A DNA stretch of 8,235 nt from JAOTYV01 sp041557595 (lineage in GTDB: Bacteria > Pseudomonadota > Alphaproteobacteria > UBA8366), in assembly GCA_041557595.1 (NCBI GenBank), contig JBFFGE010000196.1:1-8235 (forward strand). The letters are read 5' to 3'. The notes beneath the pieces were generated by a model. It searched no databases, had not been told where the DNA came from, and saw only the letters and a list, made by a program, of their open reading frames with translations. The translations under genes and the position numbers were made by a program. Below, piece by piece: positions 5,802 to 8,235 of the stretch. Every line of letters starts with the position of its first letter. Positions within the stretch are counted from its first letter, which is position 1.

Positions 5802-7145
5802 ATGGACAAAACGACCGACCTCGCCAAGAATACCGCCCGAACGAACGACACCCCAACATCGACGGTTTCCTTCGCCGAAGCGGTCCGCTTCTGGACCAAA
5901 CTGGGCTTCATCAGCTTCGGGGGGCCGGCGGGCCAAATCGGCATCATGCAAACCGAATTGGTCGATCGGCTTCGCTGGGTCGGCCAGGCAGAGTTTCTGC
6001 GCGGCCTGAATTTCGCCATGTTGCTGCCCGGCCCCGAGGCGCAGCAGCTCGCCGCCTATCTGGGCTGGCGGATGCATGGACTGCGGGGCGCGGTATACGC
6101 CGGACTGTCCTTCATCGTGCCGGGTATGATCCTGATCCTCGGCCTTGCCTGGGTCGCCGCGACCCATGGCGAGAATAAATACGTCGCGGCGATGTTCTTC
6201 GGCATCAAGCCGATCGTCGTCGCCATCGTCCTGCACGCGCTGTGGCGACTGGGTTCGAGAACCTTGCGCAGCCCGATGACGTTTGGGCTCGCGGCGGCCG
6301 CTTTCGTCGCGCTGTATTTCTTCGGCGTGCCGTTTCCGCTCGTCGTCCTGTCGGCTGGGATATTCGGCGCGCTCATGCCGGCGCTGATGCCACCGCATTC
6401 GCCGCATGGCGCGCCGGAATCGGGCGCAAACGGATCGGGTCCGCCGCAATCGCCGGCGGGCGGATCGATGCGGCGTTTCGTCAAGATCACGGCTATTTTC
6501 CTGGCGCTCTGGATCACTCCCGTGACCGCCATTCTCGCGACGCTCGGACTGTCGCCGTGGGGCGGCATCGTGCAGCTCTTCACCACCGCCGCCTTCGTCA
6601 CCTTCGGCGGCGCCTATGCGGTGCTGCCCTATATCGCCAATGCGGCGGTGGAAACCCATGGCTGGCTGAGCCCGGCGCAGATGATCGACGGGTTGGCGCT
6701 CGCCGAGTCGACGCCGGGGCCGCTCATCCTGGTCACCGTTTATGTCGGTTACTTCGCCGGTCTCGTCGGCAGCGGCGCGCTGTCGCCGCTGGCCGCGGGT
6801 CTGATCGGCGGCTTGATCACCGCCTACGTCACCTTCCTGCCGTGCTTTTGGTTCATCCTGGCCGCCGCCCCCTTTGTCGACCGAATCCAGGAACAGCCGA
6901 AAGCGCACGCCGCCCTGTCCGCAATCACCGCCGCCGTGGTCGGCGTGGTGCTGAATCTGGCGGTATTCTTCGGCGAAGCGGTTTTCATCGAATCGGACGC
7001 CGGCGGTGCGATCACCGGTGTCGATCCGCTGTCGATCGGACTGGCGTTGATCGCCCTGCTGGCCCTCGTGAAGTTCAAGGTCACCGTGCCGCCGCTGATC
7101 GCCGCCGGGGCGGCATTCGGACTGGCTTACGTCGCCTTCGTTTGA
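5802..7145 (+). CDS. chrA: Chromate transporter ChrA (CHR family, two-domain long form)
   Basis: This 447-residue inner-membrane protein is a long-chain CHR transporter, known in the family to export chromate and so give chromate resistance; some members may carry related oxyanions. It shows the expected internal duplication. The N half has FGGPAGQIGIM (39-49) and LLPGPEAQQLAAYLGW (74-89). The C half has the paralogous FGGAYAVLPYI (268-278) and ESTPGPLILVTVYVGY (302-317). The halves are joined by a Pro/Ser/Gly-rich linker (about 197-222). A hydrophilic N-terminal tail of about 22 residues precedes the first domain. Length fits the family (about 400-450). It is preceded by a strong ribosome site and followed 23 bases later by a rhodanese gene. 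No chrB regulator or chrC/chrF is visible in the window. Confidence 0.95.
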   Translation: MDKTTDLAKNTARTNDTPTSTVSFAEAVRFWTKLGFISFGGPAGQIGIMQTELVDRLRWVGQAEFLRGLNFAMLLPGPEAQQLAAYLGWRMHGLRGAVYAGLSFIVPGMILILGLAWVAATHGENKYVAAMFFGIKPIVVAIVLHALWRLGSRTLRSPMTFGLAAAAFVALYFFGVPFPLVVLSAGIFGALMPALMPPHSPHGAPESGANGSGPPQSPAGGSMRRFVKITAIFLALWITPVTAILATLGLSPWGGIVQLFTTAAFVTFGGAYAVLPYIANAAVETHGWLSPAQMIDGLALAESTPGPLILVTVYVGYFAGLVGSGALSPLAAGLIGGLITAYVTFLPCFWFILAAAPFVDRIQEQPKAHAALSAITAAVVGVVLNLAVFFGEAVFIESDAGGAITGVDPLSIGLALIALLALVKFKVTVPPLIAAGAAFGLAYVAFV

Positions 7146-7168
7146 AATGAGATCGAAAGGAAAATGTC

Positions 7169-7507
7169 ATGAGCGACTCGACCGCAGGCATCACACAGGC
7201 CGACTTCAGCAAACTGTTCGACAGCCGCGACACCTTCGTGCTGCTCGATGTCCGCCGCGGCCCCGCCTATCAAGCGGACACGGCGATCATCCCGGGTGCG
7301 ACCTGGCACGATCCCGACCGCATCGCCGATAGCGCCGGGGCGATCCCCAAGACGGCGCCGGTCGTCGCCTATTGCGTACATGGCCATGAAGTGAGCCAGG
7401 GAGTTGCGCGCTACCTGCAATCGCAGGGGTACGATGCCCGGTATCTCGAAGGCGGCATCGATGCTTGGCGCGCACCCGCCGGACCGACCGCGCCAAAACC
7501 CGACTGA
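7169..7507 (+). CDS. Single-domain rhodanese (sulfurtransferase-like), ChrE-like by context
   Basis: This 112-residue cytosolic protein, without a signal peptide, has one rhodanese domain. It starts with the LLDVRRGPAY strand (25-34), continues with the IPGATWHDP segment (41-49) and the active-site loop YCVHGHEVSQ (68-77) with the persulfide-forming Cys69, and ends with YLEGGIDAWR (92-101). Rhodaneses pass sulfane sulfur from thiosulfate or persulfides to acceptors such as cyanide or thiols. The loop C-V-H-G-H-E-V-S carries the catalytic Cys, so it is probably active, but it lacks the Arg common in C-x-x-G-x-R loops. AAAGGA (7156-7161) lies seven bases before the ATG. It is 23 bases downstream of chrA, so likely co-expressed. 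Rhodanese genes named chrE occur in some chromate-resistance operons (for example on plasmid pMOL28), which suggests, but does not prove, a role in thiol repair or chromate stress. Confidence 0.9.
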   Translation: MSDSTAGITQADFSKLFDSRDTFVLLDVRRGPAYQADTAIIPGATWHDPDRIADSAGAIPKTAPVVAYCVHGHEVSQGVARYLQSQGYDARYLEGGIDAWRAPAGPTAPKPD

Positions 7508-7518
7508 CCGGAGTCGCG

Positions 7519-8235
7519 TCAGGCCGCGTCGGCCTTCGGCGCATTCAGCGTCGTCGGCACTTCGCGGCGGACTTCCTCGTCGTAATCCTGCATCAGCTTG
7601 CGGGTGATTTCGCCCGGCGTGAATTTGCGGTCGCCGATCTCACGCACCGGCGTCACCTCGACCGCGGTGCCGCACAGAAACACCTCGCTGGCATCGTCGA
7701 GTTCCTCGGGCTGGATATGGCGTTCCACCACCTCGATGCCTCGCATTCTGGCAAGCTCGATCACGGTGCGCCGGGTTATCCCGTCGAGGAAACAGTCGGG
7801 CAGCGGTGTGTGGATCGTGTCGCCGATAACCAGAAAAATGTTCGCGCCCGTGGCCTCGGCGATATAGCCGCGATAATCGAGCATCAGCGCGTCGTTATAC
7901 CCGGCCCGTTCCGCCGCATGTTTGGACAGCGTGCAGATCATGTAGAGACCGGCCGCCTTGGTCTTGCACGGGATGGTCGCCGGGTCGGGCCGGCGCCATT
8001 TCGACCACATCATGCGAATGCCTTCCATCCGGGCCTCGGGCGTGAAATAGGCGCCCCAATGCCAGGCCGCGATCGCCAGGTGAATTGTCGAATTCTGCGC
8101 CGAGACGCCCATCATTTCGGATCCGCGCCAGGCGATCGGCCGGATATAGGCCTCGCTCAGTTGCTGCGCCTTGAGCACTTCGTTGCACGCGGCATCGATC
8201 TGCTCGACCGAGTAGGGAATTTCGAAATCCATCGA
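7519..8235 (-). CDS. ilvE: Branched-chain amino acid aminotransferase, N-terminus outside window
   Basis: This fold-type IV PLP aminotransferase exchanges the amino group between glutamate and the oxo-acids of leucine, isoleucine and valine. The 238 visible codons end at a TGA (complement of 7519-7521) and run open off the right edge; family proteins are about 290-310 residues, so roughly 50-65 N-terminal residues are missing. The ATG at 8230-8232 (MDFEIPYS) is an internal Met, not the start. Landmarks, numbered from that Met, are the PLP-lysine segment CKTKAAGLY with Lys92 (codon at 7957-7959), YIAEATGANIF (123-133) with the conserved Glu126, and the cofactor phosphate-binding CGTAVEVTPV (187-196). 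It is convergent with the rhodanese gene, whose stop is only 11 bases away. D-amino acid transaminase or ADC lyase are less likely because of the TKAAGLY and GTAVEVTPV matches. Confidence 0.94.
   Translation of the reverse strand, partial: SMDFEIPYSVEQIDAACNEVLKAQQLSEAYIRPIAWRGSEMMGVSAQNSTIHLAIAAWHWGAYFTPEARMEGIRMMWSKWRRPDPATIPCKTKAAGLYMICTLSKHAAERAGYNDALMLDYRGYIAEATGANIFLVIGDTIHTPLPDCFLDGITRRTVIELARMRGIEVVERHIQPEELDDASEVFLCGTAVEVTPVREIGDRKFTPGEITRKLMQDYDEEVRREVPTTLNAPKADAA

Noticed and set aside
5757..6908. Long open frame on the - strand (about 380 codons) opposite chrA
   Set aside because: It is the shadow of the chrA frame: highly charged Arg/Glu/Asp/Gln-rich translation produced by reading hydrophobic codons in antisense, with no recognisable domain.
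6242..7150. Long + strand frame (about 300 codons) overlapping chrA in another register
   Set aside because: The product is extremely Arg-rich and lies wholly within the ChrA frame, whose CHR motifs are clear.
7519..8232. ilvE as a complete 237-residue protein starting at 8232
   Set aside because: MDFEIPYS is normally preceded by about 60 residues in this family, and the frame stays open to the window edge, so the gene is truncated by the window rather than short.

Overview
This window looks like chromosomal DNA from a high-GC alphaproteobacterium. Protein motifs, GC-rich third codon positions and the uvrC-pgsA-moa gene order point that way, perhaps to Rhodospirillales or a relative. The taxon is inferred from general similarity, not from a search. 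Coding is dense, and no gene-free stretch exceeds about 145 bases. I see no tRNA, rRNA, CRISPR array, transposase or phage gene.

Left part (1-3583, all +): the 3' end of uvrC (nucleotide excision repair), then pgsA (phosphatidylglycerophosphate synthase). A roughly 140-base spacer follows, holding two strong palindromes. After it comes a tight molybdenum-cofactor cluster: mobB, moeA, moaD and moaE. mobB/moeA overlap by 14 bases, moeA/moaD overlap by 4 (ATGA), and moaD/moaE are separated by 1. MoaD and MoaE form the two-subunit molybdopterin synthase, MoeA inserts molybdate, and MobB assists guanine-dinucleotide formation. moaA, moaC, moaB/mog and mobA are not in this window.

Middle part (3595-5658, +): an iron-containing alcohol dehydrogenase of the maleylacetate-reductase-like type starts 11 bases after moaE and is probably co-transcribed. 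An EamA/DMT-family membrane transporter of unknown substrate follows. The first metal-ligand position of the dehydrogenase is Arg instead of Asp.

Right part (5659-8235): a 143-base spacer with a palindrome and a strong Shine-Dalgarno precedes chrA (CHR-family chromate transporter). A small single-domain rhodanese follows chrA, giving a chrA-chrE-like pair. Convergent to it, on the - strand, is most of a branched-chain amino-acid aminotransferase (ilvE) whose N-terminus lies beyond the right edge.

The window is mostly well-known housekeeping and accessory metabolism, and I do not see a convincing new biological system. The points most worth a second look are the compound palindromic repeat between pgsA and mobB, the dehydrogenase attached to the Moco operon with its altered metal site, and the chrA-rhodanese pair without chrB.
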